Of a stretch of 32,279 bases of DNA, positions 8,197 through 16,611 are shown piece by piece. Every line of letters begins with the position of its first letter. Positions within the stretch are counted from its first letter, which is position 1. This DNA comes from Planctomycetota bacterium (GTDB taxonomy: Bacteria > Planctomycetota > Planctomycetia > Gemmatales > Gemmataceae). Both the position numbers and the translations under genes were made by a program. Under the pieces are notes generated by a model. The model searched no databases. It was not told the DNA's origin and saw only the letters and a program-made list of their open reading frames with translations. The DNA lies in contig JAJPHU010000068.1 of NCBI GenBank assembly GCA_021325115.1, positions 1 to 32,279 on the forward strand. The letters are read 5' to 3'.

Positions 8197-9324
8197 CTAT
8201 TGGTGCAGTGGTTGTAACTGCGGCTCTTCCACGCTGACGCGCAACAAACGATTGCAGAAGGGGCAGGGGATCGCATCGGGGGGCAAGCTGGCGATTTCCC
8301 CACCATGTCCGCAAGCGGGGCAAGTGTAGTGATAGGTTCGCTCGATTTTCCGCTTGCCGAGAAAACGAGTGATGACGCCGCTTTTGGGCTTGAACGCTGG
8401 CGTGGCTGTCACCCGCAGTGGAACTTCACCGATGCCATCGAGAACGAGGAAATGAAGCTGTCCCTTCTCGCTGCCCAGGACAACCTCGGTCCCGGACGGT
8501 GCCAGATCGCCGCACAGCGGGCGGATGGAACTGGCCAACTCTGTCTGCATTTCCAGATCGGGCAGCGACCATACTGCCATCCAGCCGTCGGCGTGGACCG
8601 TCAGTACCGAAGCGCCGTCGCCCAGGCACCAACAACCGCGAACTTCCTCCTGGAGTTGCACCGAGCGCACTTCGGTGTATCGCCGCAGGTCCCACAGTTT
8701 AACGGCGCCGTCTCGGCTGCCGGAGACAGCCCATTGTCCATCACGGGACAGGCAAGCCGCACTGACGCGGTCGGCGTGGCCCTCAAGGCGAGCGACCTGG
8801 TAAGCGCTATCGGCATCCCACAAGCGTAGCGTGCCGTCGTGTGACCAAGACAAGAGGTGCTTGCTGTCGGCCGACCAGCGGCATCCGGCCACGATGTCTC
8901 GATGGCCGGCAAGCGATCGACTTTCCTGTTCCTTGCCTACACGATACAGCAGCAGCTTACGGTCCCAGGAAGCCGTGGCCAGGTAGCGGCCGTCAGGCGA
9001 GAACTGGATGGCCGAGATAGGGCGAATATGGGCGACGAAACTTTGCTTCCGTTGATGCGAGACGGCATCCCACCAACTTAGGACGCCGTCCATCGAGCCA
9101 CTGACCCAGGATGCGCCGTCGGGCGCGAAAGCACACGCAGACAGCGGCTTAAGCGCGGCTGGTAAAGAGGACACGAGCTGCGCTCCGGCCGACAGCCACA
9201 GACGCAGGCAGCCATCCCATCCTGCCGAAAGCACGAAGGTGCCATCATTGCTGTAGACGCAACAAAACACTTCGCCGCCGTGCCCTCCCTCGATTCCGCA
9301 GTCGCGCTCATGCAACGTTGGCAT
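8197..9324 (-). CDS. WD40 repeat protein with C-terminal zinc ribbon
   Basis: This 375-residue protein consists mainly of WD40 repeats, visible as repeated VFSAGWDGCLRLW-like blades: GSMDGVLSWWDA, ATASWDRKLLLY, SWSHDGTLRLWDADS, SGSRDGAVKLWDLR, VHADGWMAVWSLPD. About seven blades fit residues 10-310, enough for one propeller. The last part carries two Cys pairs, CPAC (about 335) and CPFC (about 355), separated by about 15 residues, a small zinc ribbon. There is no signal peptide, so the protein is probably cytoplasmic and a scaffold for protein contacts; no partner is visible. AGGAGAG lies seven bases before the ATG at 9324. It does not look like part of the sulfatase unit, given the 237-base gap. 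Confidence 0.88.
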   Translation of the reverse strand: MPTLHERDCGIEGGHGGEVFCCVYSNDGTFVLSAGWDGCLRLWLSAGAQLVSSLPAALKPLSACAFAPDGASWVSGSMDGVLSWWDAVSHQRKQSFVAHIRPISAIQFSPDGRYLATASWDRKLLLYRVGKEQESRSLAGHRDIVAGCRWSADSKHLLSWSHDGTLRLWDADSAYQVARLEGHADRVSAACLSRDGQWAVSGSRDGAVKLWDLRRYTEVRSVQLQEEVRGCWCLGDGASVLTVHADGWMAVWSLPDLEMQTELASSIRPLCGDLAPSGTEVVLGSEKGQLHFLVLDGIGEVPLRVTATPAFKPKSGVITRFLGKRKIERTYHYTCPACGHGGEIASLPPDAIPCPFCNRLLRVSVEEPQLQPLHQ

Positions 9325-9365
9325 GGTTGCTCTCCTGATGCTCTCCGAGCCGCGACCGTATACAG

Positions 9366-9413
9366 TAGTTTCAAGAATCCCCTAGCGGGGGGCTTACGCT
9401 CCTCGCTCCGATT
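9366..9413. repeat. Interspersed repeat, CTTACG...GATTGGAAA family, short copy
   Basis: The right part GGGGCTTACGCTCCTCGCTC followed by CGATTGGAAA closely matches the right arm at 29758-29787. The left part TTTCAAGAATCCC.TAGCGG resembles the left arm at 29708-29728. This copy appears as a compact version with the central loop missing. It lies in the divergent gap between the WD40 and bamA genes, a place where a terminator would not be expected. Confidence 0.65.
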
Positions 9414-9541
9414 GGAAACGACGGGTAAGGGAGCAGTAAAGCGGCCGCTGCCTTCCGGTCGCAGTCCTGTTTACAACATAGCTTGCGTTTTGCCTTCGCG
9501 CCGGAGCAAAATGATTCAAGTTTTCGGGCCGTGAAACCGCC

Positions 9542-9570
9542 TTGACAGAAATTCCCCCTTTGACTATTGC
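9542..9570 (+). promoter_or_regulatory. bamA: Possible sigma-70-type promoter for bamA
   Basis: A perfect TTGACA (9542-9547) is followed after 17 bases by TATTGC (9565-9570), which keeps three of the six -10 consensus bases. Transcription would start near 9577, about 40 bases before the proposed bamA start at 9619. Confidence 0.4.
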
Positions 9571-9618
9571 TCCGCCCTCCCGTGCGCCAGTACGTACCGG
9601 ACGCCAGTGGACTTTACC

Positions 9619-11979
9619 ATGCAAGTGATGGAACGCTTCCTTCTATCCGCGGCCCGCTGTGCTGTCGTGGTGCTTGGCCTGCTACTCAGCAGCCGGGGCG
9701 CCTTGGCGCAGCTGACTCCGACACCGGGGAAGGTCCTCATCAGCGACGTGATTATCACCGGCAATCAACGGATGAGCAAAGAGCAGATCAAGGCGCGCCT
9801 GCGCACCAAAGTCGGCGACGAGTACAATCCCGCTATCGTCGATGAAGATGTACGGGAGCTGTACAAGACGGGTCAGTTTAGCAACATTTATATCTCGATT
9901 CAGCCGGATGGAGCGGATCACGCCAAAATTTATTTTGGCGTGCGAGAAATGCCCAACATGGTGCAAAAAGTCACCTTTCTGGGCGCCAAGCACATCAAAC
10001 CAGAAGACTTGACAAACCTCACCGGCGTTCGGGAGAGCATGCCGCTCAACCCCAATCTCAACCGCCAGGGTTGCCAGAAGATCATCGAGAAATATGCGGA
10101 ACAGGGCCGCTGGCTCGCGGATTGCCAACTCCTCAAAGGTGGCGACTTGGCCGATACCGAAGTGATCTACCAGATCACCGAAGGCCCAAAGGTCAAAGTG
10201 CGCGGCATCAAATTTGTCGGCGACTTTCATCATTTTGTCAGCAGTGCCCGCCTGCATACTCAAGTGAATTCGTCCCAGGAGTGGTTTCACCTCATCGGCG
10301 GCACCTACAATAAACAGATGGCCGATGCCGATGTCGGCAAGCTTTACGAATATTTTCACAGCTTTGGCTATCAGGACGCGCGCATCTCTCTGGAGACGCA
10401 GCGAACAGCTGACAGCAGCGGAGTGATTCTCATCTTTCACATTCAGCTGGGACCACGCTATCGACTCCAAGACGTGCCTGATGTACACGGCAGCCAAGAA
10501 ATTCCCCGCGAGCAACTGATTGCTTTGTCTTCTTTCAAACCGGGCGAATATCTCGATGAAGCCAAGATGAAGCGTGATAAAAAAGTCATCACGGACTACA
10601 TGGGCGCCAACGGCATCGATGCGCGCGTTGATGCGATCCCCGTTTGGTCGGATACGCCCGGCGTGTGCAATGTGCGCTATGAGGTGGTCGAGCGCCCGCC
10701 GGCGCGTGTCGGCCAAATTTTCATCATTGGCAATGAGCGCACGCGCGACAATGTCATTCTCCGCCAGGTGCCGTTGTTTCCCGGCCAGTTCTTGACCTTT
10801 CCCGACCTGGACATCGCCAAGGCCAACCTGACGCGCTTAAATATCTTCACCAACGGCCAGGACGGGCCGGCTCCCGAAGTCAACGTGCTCGACCGCGAGG
10901 GCGATGCGGAGTTCAAGGATATCGAAATCAAAGTCAACGAAGCCAACACCGGCAGCTTGATTTTCGGCGTCGGGGTCAACTCCAATACGGGCCTGGTCGG
11001 TAGCATCGTGCTTAATGAGCGCAATTTCGATCTTTTTAATCCGCCGACCAGCTTGCAGGACTTTCTTAATGGCCGGGCCTGGCGCGGTGCCGGCCAAAAC
11101 CTGCGCATCACGGCCATGCCTGGCTCCATCTTACAGATGTACGATGTTTCTTTTATCGAGCCGTACTTGTTCGATACGCGCAACAGCCTTCATGAAGACC
11201 TTTATTATCGCCAAATGTATTTCAATGAATACTTCGAGCAGCGCGAGGGAAATCGGCTTACCTTGGGGCGGCAGCTGAATCGCTTTTGGAATGTCGCTAT
11301 CGGCACACGCGTCGAGAATGTTCGGGTCGGCAATCTGCCCAGTGGCGATCCCGTCGATTATACCTCGGTGGAAGGCAACAATTTCCAGATTGGCTTCCCT
11401 ATCACCGTTACACGCGACAGCCGCGATTCGCTCATTCGTCCGACTCAGGGAAGCCAAATTCAGGCATCGTATGAGGAACTGACCGGCGAGTTTACCTTCG
11501 GTGTGTTCAATTTCCTGCTTAATAAGTTCTTCACGACCCATCAACGCCCAGATGGCAGCGGCCGGCAAGTGCTGGTCTACCGCGGCCAACTTGGCATCGC
11601 CAGCGCCCAGACACCGGTTTACGAGCGCTTCTTTGCCGGCGGTTTCACGACGATTCGGGGTTTCCAGTGGCGCGGCGTCGGCCCGAATGTCAACGGCTTC
11701 TTCACCGGTGGTGATTTTCTATTGCTCAACAGTCTGGAGTATCAGGTGCCTATCACCGCCAACGACCAGATCTTTCTGGTTGGCTTCGTAGACAGCGGTA
11801 CCGTGTCGCGGCGCATCACCGACTTTGAGAATTACGCCGTATCGGTGGGGTTCGGCATCCGTTTCACCGTCCCCATGTTGGGGCCGGTGCCAATCGCCCT
11901 GGATTTCGGCTTCCCTGTGGTCAAGCCGCCGGGCGATATCACCCAGGTCTTCAATTTCTGGATGGGCTTCTCGCGCTAA
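9619..11979 (+). CDS. bamA: Outer membrane protein assembly factor BamA (Omp85 family)
   Basis: This 786-residue protein inserts beta-barrel proteins into the outer membrane. A signal peptide (VVVLGLLLSSRGALAQ) is followed by several POTRA domains; the first begins VLISDVIITGNQRMSKEQIKARL and a later one is VGQIFIIGNERTRDNVILRQV, the classic POTRA start. The C-terminal part from about residue 440 is a 16-strand Omp85 barrel region, with the lid-loop motif IRGF (FTTIRGFQWRG). The chain ends FNFWMGFSR, so the last residue is Arg rather than the usual aromatic. I chose the ATG at 9619; GTG 9607 and ATG 9628 are alternatives and none has a clear ribosome binding site. Together with the Skp-like and LpxC genes it marks a diderm, LPS-making planctomycete. 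Confidence 0.93.
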   Translation: MQVMERFLLSAARCAVVVLGLLLSSRGALAQLTPTPGKVLISDVIITGNQRMSKEQIKARLRTKVGDEYNPAIVDEDVRELYKTGQFSNIYISIQPDGADHAKIYFGVREMPNMVQKVTFLGAKHIKPEDLTNLTGVRESMPLNPNLNRQGCQKIIEKYAEQGRWLADCQLLKGGDLADTEVIYQITEGPKVKVRGIKFVGDFHHFVSSARLHTQVNSSQEWFHLIGGTYNKQMADADVGKLYEYFHSFGYQDARISLETQRTADSSGVILIFHIQLGPRYRLQDVPDVHGSQEIPREQLIALSSFKPGEYLDEAKMKRDKKVITDYMGANGIDARVDAIPVWSDTPGVCNVRYEVVERPPARVGQIFIIGNERTRDNVILRQVPLFPGQFLTFPDLDIAKANLTRLNIFTNGQDGPAPEVNVLDREGDAEFKDIEIKVNEANTGSLIFGVGVNSNTGLVGSIVLNERNFDLFNPPTSLQDFLNGRAWRGAGQNLRITAMPGSILQMYDVSFIEPYLFDTRNSLHEDLYYRQMYFNEYFEQREGNRLTLGRQLNRFWNVAIGTRVENVRVGNLPSGDPVDYTSVEGNNFQIGFPITVTRDSRDSLIRPTQGSQIQASYEELTGEFTFGVFNFLLNKFFTTHQRPDGSGRQVLVYRGQLGIASAQTPVYERFFAGGFTTIRGFQWRGVGPNVNGFFTGGDFLLLNSLEYQVPITANDQIFLVGFVDSGTVSRRITDFENYAVSVGFGIRFTVPMLGPVPIALDFGFPVVKPPGDITQVFNFWMGFSR

Positions 11980-11981
11980 GC

Positions 11982-12356
11982 TCACGGCGTCGGAGCGGCG
12001 GCGGGAGCGATCGACGGCATGTGTCTTCCGGGTCGCGTATAAACGTACGGGTAAGGCGCGCCATTGTAGAGCCATATGCCATAGCCATCGTAGGGTGTTT
12101 GCATGATGCGCGGACGGAGCCAGCCGTTGTAGGTCACGCCATAGTTCTGCCAGACCTGGTATGCACTGGGTCGATAGCCGGGAATGGGATAAGGAGAAGC
12201 AGCCAGTGGCAGTGTTGGTACGGGTTTACCGACGGGGGGTAGAACGCCGCGGATCATATTGGCGGGAGGCAGGGCTTGAGATGGTGGCAATACTTGAGCG
12301 CGAACTTCGCCGCAGGTCAGCACCATCCCGGCGAACAGAACGAGTGGAAGACGCAT
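11982..12356 (-). CDS. Small secreted Pro/Tyr-rich protein of unknown function
   Basis: This 124-residue protein begins with a likely signal peptide (MRLPLVLFAGMVLTCGEVRAQ) and continues with a low-complexity mature part rich in Pro, Tyr and Gly (PYPIPGYRPSAYQVWQNYGV, YGIWLYNGAPYPYVYTRPG). I do not recognise the family. Short Pro/Tyr-rich secreted proteins are frequent in planctomycetes and may be cell-surface components. The ATG at 12356 follows GGGGGG; the frame is open further upstream but the signal peptide supports this start. The gene converges on bamA with only two bases between the two stop codons, so their 3' ends must overlap in transcription. Confidence 0.65.
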   Translation of the reverse strand: MRLPLVLFAGMVLTCGEVRAQVLPPSQALPPANMIRGVLPPVGKPVPTLPLAASPYPIPGYRPSAYQVWQNYGVTYNGWLRPRIMQTPYDGYGIWLYNGAPYPYVYTRPGRHMPSIAPAAAPTP

Positions 12357-12690
12357 ATAGGACCCCCCGGCGGATAGCGTCAAGGATGCAGAGCTTGGGA
12401 TTTTTGCGATTATTTCATTGTTGCATTCTGTTGGCGACGTGCCAGCCGAACGCAATGCGGCCGGAAAGAAAACAGGTTCTTGCCGCCCGTGAAATCGCTA
12501 TTTTCGTCAGGACCGAAACGAAAAAAGCAGGAGAGCGGACAAGGGACGGGGGAATGGTAGAATAAGACTGGCGCATGGGAAAGGTCCAACTGAGGTTGTT
12601 CCCTAACGTAAGCCTGCAAGTTCCCATGCCCTTATAGTCTTCCTTGAGGCTACTAGTACGGTTGTGGCTCCGTTTTGTTCGGAGACCCTC
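12357..12690. other. 334-base divergent gap with a 9-bp inverted repeat
   Basis: No gene is supported here. GCATGGGAA (12573-12581) and TTCCCATGC (12621-12629) are complementary and 39 bases apart; they could form a hairpin in the 5' leader of the M50 protease transcript. TAGAAT at 12558-12563 resembles a -10 box but has no good -35 partner. Confidence 0.4.
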
Positions 12691-13461
12691 ATGCTCCTGT
12701 CCGAACCACGTGCGACACGCTGGGACTTGCATGGGCGCGTGTTCGGCGCGGAAGTGCGTATCCGTCCCCTTTTTTGGGGATCGTGTGTGTTGCTTGGCGT
12801 TATCTTTTACCGCGATCCCGACTTTGGCGGCATGGCGATGTTCTGGTCCTGGATCGCTGCCGTCTTGATTTCTCTATTGGCACACGAAATATGCCATGTT
12901 CTCGCCGCTCGTTTCTTGGGAGCGCGCGTGCGAATCGTGTTGTCGGGAATGGGGGGAAATGTTTTCGGTCTGGATGCGCAGAAACGCTGGCAGCGCGTGC
13001 TGATTCTTTTGGCAGGACCGCTAGGGAATGTCTTGTTCCTCGGCATCCTGTGGGGGATCACGGCCGCTTCCTTGCCGGGAGACTGGCGGGTCTTTCTCGC
13101 TCCTTATGTCTGGCTGCTCATGTGGATCAACGCCTTCTGGGCCGTCCTCAATTTGCTGCCGTTATGGCCGCTCGATGGGGGACAATGTGCCGTCGAAATT
13201 GGCGACGCGCTTTTGGGACGCCGCGGACAAACAGCGGCTTTGTTGCTATCGTTGCTTGTCTGCCTCTTGCTGAGCTTCACGGTTGTCGGCTGGGCCCGCT
13301 ACAATCTTACGAATCGCTTTGACCCACGCTATCCCCTCTATTTCTCCTATTTCTTCATCCAAGCCCTTTACTGCTATTTTTTCTGGATGAGTACCTTTCG
13401 CGCTCTTTGGGGCGAACCGGTGCCGCTGGACGAATCCAGCCAATCCGGTCGGGCCGTCTGA
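12691..13461 (+). CDS. Site-2-protease-like membrane metalloprotease (M50 family)
   Basis: This 256-residue membrane protein carries the zinc-binding motif HEICH (His65, Glu66, His69) inside a hydrophobic helix. The third metal ligand motif is NLLPLWPLDGG (Asn154 to Gly164, Asp162), in the arrangement of M50 intramembrane proteases. Five to six transmembrane segments are likely. There is no PDZ domain, so it is a compact form, closer in size to SpoIVFB-like proteases than to RseP. It may cleave membrane-bound anti-sigma factors or other substrates; none can be named. GGAG stands six bases before the ATG at 12691. Its place beside bamA and the Skp-like gene recalls the rseP-bamA-skp order of Enterobacteria, but the family differs, so the parallel is only suggestive. 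Confidence 0.88.
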   Translation: MLLSEPRATRWDLHGRVFGAEVRIRPLFWGSCVLLGVIFYRDPDFGGMAMFWSWIAAVLISLLAHEICHVLAARFLGARVRIVLSGMGGNVFGLDAQKRWQRVLILLAGPLGNVLFLGILWGITAASLPGDWRVFLAPYVWLLMWINAFWAVLNLLPLWPLDGGQCAVEIGDALLGRRGQTAALLLSLLVCLLLSFTVVGWARYNLTNRFDPRYPLYFSYFFIQALYCYFFWMSTFRALWGEPVPLDESSQSGRAV

Positions 13462-13580
13462 CGAAGAGTGCTCTTCTGACGGTCACGCAGATGCGCTTTC
13501 ACCTTGACCCGTAACAAGCCCTGGAGTAGAACCCAGCGCTCGCCTGAGACGACAACCGGCGGGGTAGAGGGAGTGGCTAA

Positions 13581-13628
13581 ACCGACAGACTCTTCCGGAG
13601 AGGCGGTGTCGCGCCGCAGACTGTCGGT
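13581..13628. repeat. Short inverted repeat in the leader of the OmpH-like gene
   Basis: ACCGACAG (13581-13588) and CTGTCGGT (13621-13628) are perfect complements, 32 bases apart, ending 12 bases before the ribosome binding site (13640-13645). A leader hairpin or a repeat remnant is possible. Confidence 0.4.
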
Positions 13629-13653
13629 CCTTTCGGAACAGGAGAACCGAACC

Positions 13654-14340
13654 GTGAAGAAAGCGGTATTGACGGTAGGGACAGTCCTTGTCCTGGGGGT
13701 GTTGTGGTACGTCGGACCTTTGAGCGGTCAGACACCGAACAATAACAATTATCCTACTTCGGCCACGCCGGCGGCCCCGGCAGGCACGCGCATCGCCATC
13801 TTGAACCTCACCTATGTCATCAAAAAATACGCCAAGTACCAGCGTTTCCAAGAAGAGATGAAGGCCATCGTCGAGCCGTTTACCAAGCGACACAACGAGC
13901 TGCAACAACAATTGGAAGAATTGCGCAAGCAAGCTGCCAACTTGCCTCGTGGGCAGTCGGAGCAGGGCGCAGAGATAGAAAAAAAGGCCCGGGACATTCA
14001 GCGTCAGATGGACGACAACAAGACCGAGGCTCAGCTGAAGATGGGTAAACGCAGCGACGAAGAGATGCAAATCATTTATATGGACATCTACCAGGCAGTC
14101 CAGGGTTATGCCTCTTCGCACGGTTTCGACCTGGTGCTGCACTATAACGATGCCATCATGAAGGACGACTTCCTCAGCGCTCAGAACATTGCTCGCAAAT
14201 TAAACACCGGTGCGCTCATGCCTCTTATCACGGCTCCCAATTTGGATATCAGCAAGGACATTGCCGATTTGCTGAATGCCAGCACGGGTTCGCCCAACGG
14301 CGCGTCGCAAGGAGCGGCGCCGGTTGGAACACAGCGCTAA
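13654..14340 (+). CDS. OmpH/Skp family periplasmic chaperone-like protein
   Basis: This 228-residue protein starts with a signal or anchor segment (KKAVLTVGTVLVLGVLWYV) and a short Asn/Pro/Ala-rich linker. It continues with the OmpH pattern: a beta strand IAILNLTYVIKKYAKYQRFQ, a long charged coiled coil (about residues 60-135, KRHNELQQQLEELRKQ, EIEKKARDIQRQMDDNK), and a closing strand YASSHGFDLVLHYNDAIM. Skp-like proteins hold unfolded outer membrane proteins for BamA. GTG at 13654 is preceded by AGGAGA at eight bases, which decides the start; the longer open frame upstream is rejected. It lies between the M50 protease and lpxC genes. The family assignment is good; true Skp function is inferred from the bamA neighbourhood. 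Confidence 0.88.
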   Translation: MKKAVLTVGTVLVLGVLWYVGPLSGQTPNNNNYPTSATPAAPAGTRIAILNLTYVIKKYAKYQRFQEEMKAIVEPFTKRHNELQQQLEELRKQAANLPRGQSEQGAEIEKKARDIQRQMDDNKTEAQLKMGKRSDEEMQIIYMDIYQAVQGYASSHGFDLVLHYNDAIMKDDFLSAQNIARKLNTGALMPLITAPNLDISKDIADLLNASTGSPNGASQGAAPVGTQR

Positions 14341-14353
14341 AATGTTCCTCTCT

Positions 14354-14420
14354 GGCAAGCGAGACGTTGACACGCCCTGGTTGATTCCTTGCACCCGGGC
14401 GTTGACACGTCTCGCTTACC
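14354..14420. repeat. Intergenic hairpin between the OmpH-like gene and lpxC
   Basis: AAGCGAGACGT (14357-14367) pairs with ACGTCTCGCTT (14407-14417), and ACGCCC (14372-14377) pairs with GGGCGT (14397-14402). The two stems are separated by a symmetric 4-by-4 internal loop with TGAC on both sides. The arm tip GGTAAGCGAGACG (read on the minus strand at 14420-14408) resembles the GCATAAGCGACGG family. It could end or attenuate transcription into lpxC. Confidence 0.6.
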
Positions 14421-14452
14421 GGAGCGCAAATCGGAGAAAGGACAAGGCCAAC

Positions 14453-15397
14453 GTGAGACGGTTCAGTTATCGCTATCAGCGGACCCTCGCGCGGCCGGCC
14501 GAGGTATGGGGCGTGGGCTATCTGACCGGAGCGACCGTGCGTCTGCGCTTTGTGCCGGCGCCGCCGTCCACCGGCATCGTTTTTGTCCGCACGGACCTGC
14601 GGCCGCGCCAGCAGGTACCGGCCCACATCGATCAGGTCACCGGCACGCAGCGGCGAACCACGCTGGGCCATCCGCCGGCCCAGATCGGCCTGGTCGAGCA
14701 TGTGCTGGCAGCGCTGGCCGGCTTACGCATCGATAATTGTCAAGTCGAGCTGAATGCACCGGAGCCGCCCGGCCTGGATGGTTCGGCGCGCGGCTTTGTA
14801 ACAGCGTTGCTCGATGCTGGCATCTGTCGGCAAGGAGCACGCCGTCCCATCTTCGGCGTTGAGCAATCCCTGGTGCTGTCGGCGGGCGGCGCCACCTTGG
14901 CCTTGCATCCTCCTTCCTGCACTTCTGGCGCTGTCTCGCTCCGCCTGGGAACGGCAGAAGGGCCAAGCATCGCTTCAGAGCACGAGTTGTATCTCAGTTA
15001 TTTTCTCGATTATGGTTTGACCGCGCCCATTGCTCGCCAGGTCCACACGCAGGCACTCACGCCCGGCTTGTTCGTACAAGAATTAGCCTCTTGCCGGACC
15101 TTTATTCTCGAAGAAGAGATAGCGGAGCTGCGTCGCCAGGGTCTGGGGACGCGGACCAGCGCTGCCGACCTGCTCGTCTTCGGCCCGCGTGGTCCTGTGG
15201 ACAACACGCTGCGTTACGCCAACGAGCCGGCGCGGCACAAGGTGCTCGATCTGGTCGGCGACCTCGCTCTCTTGGGCGCTGACCTGTGCGGCCACGTCGT
15301 CGCCTATCGTTCCGGCCATCCGTTCAACGTGGAACTGGTCCGCCGCCTGCATCAGCAGCTGCCGGCCGCCGCTGTGCCGGAGCGTCAGGCTGCCTGA
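14453..15397 (+). CDS. lpxC: UDP-3-O-acyl-N-acetylglucosamine deacetylase LpxC
   Basis: This 314-residue enzyme removes the acetyl group from UDP-3-O-acyl-GlcNAc, the committed step of lipid A synthesis. The zinc ligands are visible: His83 in GLVEHVLAAL (with Glu82), then His262 and Asp266 in HKVLD. The catalytic His289 lies in SGHPFN. The positions match E. coli His79, His238, Asp242 and His265 after small insertions. The central parts PEPPGLDGSARGF and FILEEEIAELR are typical as well. I chose the GTG at 14453, preceded by AAGG, because the conserved RFSYRYQRTL start begins there; an upstream open frame runs through the intergenic hairpin and is rejected. No FabZ fusion is present. The next genes, Gfo/Idh/MocA and kdsB, support an LPS context. 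Confidence 0.94.
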   Translation: MRRFSYRYQRTLARPAEVWGVGYLTGATVRLRFVPAPPSTGIVFVRTDLRPRQQVPAHIDQVTGTQRRTTLGHPPAQIGLVEHVLAALAGLRIDNCQVELNAPEPPGLDGSARGFVTALLDAGICRQGARRPIFGVEQSLVLSAGGATLALHPPSCTSGAVSLRLGTAEGPSIASEHELYLSYFLDYGLTAPIARQVHTQALTPGLFVQELASCRTFILEEEIAELRRQGLGTRTSAADLLVFGPRGPVDNTLRYANEPARHKVLDLVGDLALLGADLCGHVVAYRSGHPFNVELVRRLHQQLPAAAVPERQAA

Positions 15398-15401
15398 AGA
15401 T

Positions 15402-15519
15402 GACTGGGTGACAAGGTGACTGGGTGATAAGGTGGATCGAGATAAATAGAGAGAGTTCAAAGAAGTAAGGTGACAATTTTTTGTCATCTTGTCCCCTTGT
15501 CACTGGAGAAAGGGATTTT
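15402..15519. repeat. Tandem repeat and hairpin region between lpxC and the oxidoreductase gene
   Basis: Two adjacent 16-base units, GACTGGGTGACAAGGT (15402-15417) and GACTGGGTGATAAGGT (15418-15433), are followed by an A-rich spacer. A hairpin with AAGGTGACAA opposite TTGTCATCTT (about 15468-15490) flanks a T-rich loop. The whole gap is low complexity and holds no gene. Confidence 0.55.
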
Positions 15520-16611
15520 ATGTCGCGTCTGCGGGTGGGAGTGGTGGGTGTCGGGCATCTCGGCAAGGAACATGCTCGCATTTTAGCAGCGCTGCCGGAT
15601 GTCGAGTTGGTCGGCGTCGTTGATCCCAATGTTCCCCAGGTCGAGATGGTGGCTCAGCGTTGCAATACGCGCGCTTTCCGCGATCACCACGCTCTCTTGC
15701 CACTGGTGGACGCTGCCGTCATCGCCGCACCGACCTCGCATCATGCCGCTCTGGCCGCCGATTTTCTCGCGCGCGGCCTGCCGCTCCTGGTCGAGAAGCC
15801 TATGGCCGTTACCGTCCGCCAAGCCGAAGAAATGATTGAGTTGGCCGAGAAGCACAATACGCTTTTGCAGATCGGCCATATCGAGCGCTTCAATCCCGCT
15901 TTTGAGGAATTGCGGCGTCATCCTTTGCAGCCGAAGTTCATCACCTGTGAGCGCTACAGCGGTTTCTCCGGCCGTTCCACCGACATCGGCGTAGTGCTCG
16001 ATCTGATGATTCACGATCTCGATTTGGTGCTGGCGCTGGTACAGGCGCCGGTACGAACGGTCGAGGCGCTGGGCGTGGCCGTGCTCGGCGGCAATGAAGA
16101 TTTGGCCCAGGCGCGGGTGACGTTTAGCAACGGCTGTGTGGCTGACTTGAAGGCCAGCCGAGTACACCCCACGCCGGTGCGTTGCATGCACGTCTTCGGA
16201 CCCGAAGGAGTCGCTGGCGTTGATTTCGCGCGCCGACATCTGACGCTGATGCAGCCGGCCGAGCATTTGCGGCAACGCCAGATCGACACGCGCCGCCTCG
16301 ATGCCCCAGCTTTGGCGAGCCTGAAAATGGAGCTGTTCGGCCGGCATGTGCAGGTGCAAGAACTGGATTGTAACAGTGGCGATCAATTGACGCGGGAGTT
16401 GCAAGAATTCCTTCATTGCGTGCGAACGGGCCAACGGCCACGCGTTGATGGCGCCGCCGGTCGCGATGCCTTGGCCCTGGCCGGCCGCATTCTCGATAGC
16501 CTGCGAACGCATCGCTGGGAAGGCACAGCTGATGGCCCAGCTGGCCCCTGGCACCTGCCAGCGCCGCGCGGTCTGTTATTCATCCCCCCATCCCAGCCAA
16601 TGGCAGCATAG
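15520..16611 (+). CDS. Gfo/Idh/MocA family NAD(P)-dependent oxidoreductase, possibly GnnA-like
   Basis: This 363-residue protein has the N-terminal Rossmann fold with GVGHLG (about residues 10-15) for dinucleotide binding. The family's catalytic Lys lies in VEKPMAV, and the C-terminal substrate domain contains HDLDLVLAL, the usual conserved HDLD. Family members oxidise or reduce sugar hydroxyls. In several LPS-producing bacteria a member of this family (GnnA) sits in the lpx cluster and oxidises UDP-GlcNAc at C3, so that GnnB can add an amino group for 2,3-diamino lipid A. Location between lpxC and kdsB fits that, but no GnnB transaminase is in the window, so the precise role is uncertain. 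AAAGGGA stands just upstream of the ATG at 15520. Confidence 0.88.
   Translation: MSRLRVGVVGVGHLGKEHARILAALPDVELVGVVDPNVPQVEMVAQRCNTRAFRDHHALLPLVDAAVIAAPTSHHAALAADFLARGLPLLVEKPMAVTVRQAEEMIELAEKHNTLLQIGHIERFNPAFEELRRHPLQPKFITCERYSGFSGRSTDIGVVLDLMIHDLDLVLALVQAPVRTVEALGVAVLGGNEDLAQARVTFSNGCVADLKASRVHPTPVRCMHVFGPEGVAGVDFARRHLTLMQPAEHLRQRQIDTRRLDAPALASLKMELFGRHVQVQELDCNSGDQLTRELQEFLHCVRTGQRPRVDGAAGRDALALAGRILDSLRTHRWEGTADGPAGPWHLPAPRGLLFIPPSQPMAA

Noticed and set aside
9682-10716. Long minus-strand open frame of 344 codons opposite bamA.
   Set aside because: It is the antisense shadow of a GC-rich gene with strong codon bias; the plus strand has clear POTRA and barrel features.
12161-12565. Plus-strand open frame of 134 codons between bamA and the M50 protease gene.
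   Set aside because: It overlaps the small secreted protein gene, which has a signal peptide, and its own sequence is Arg-rich without structure.
15583-16554. Minus-strand open frame of 323 codons opposite the oxidoreductase gene.
   Set aside because: The plus strand encodes a full Gfo/Idh/MocA protein; the antisense frame has no recognisable domain.
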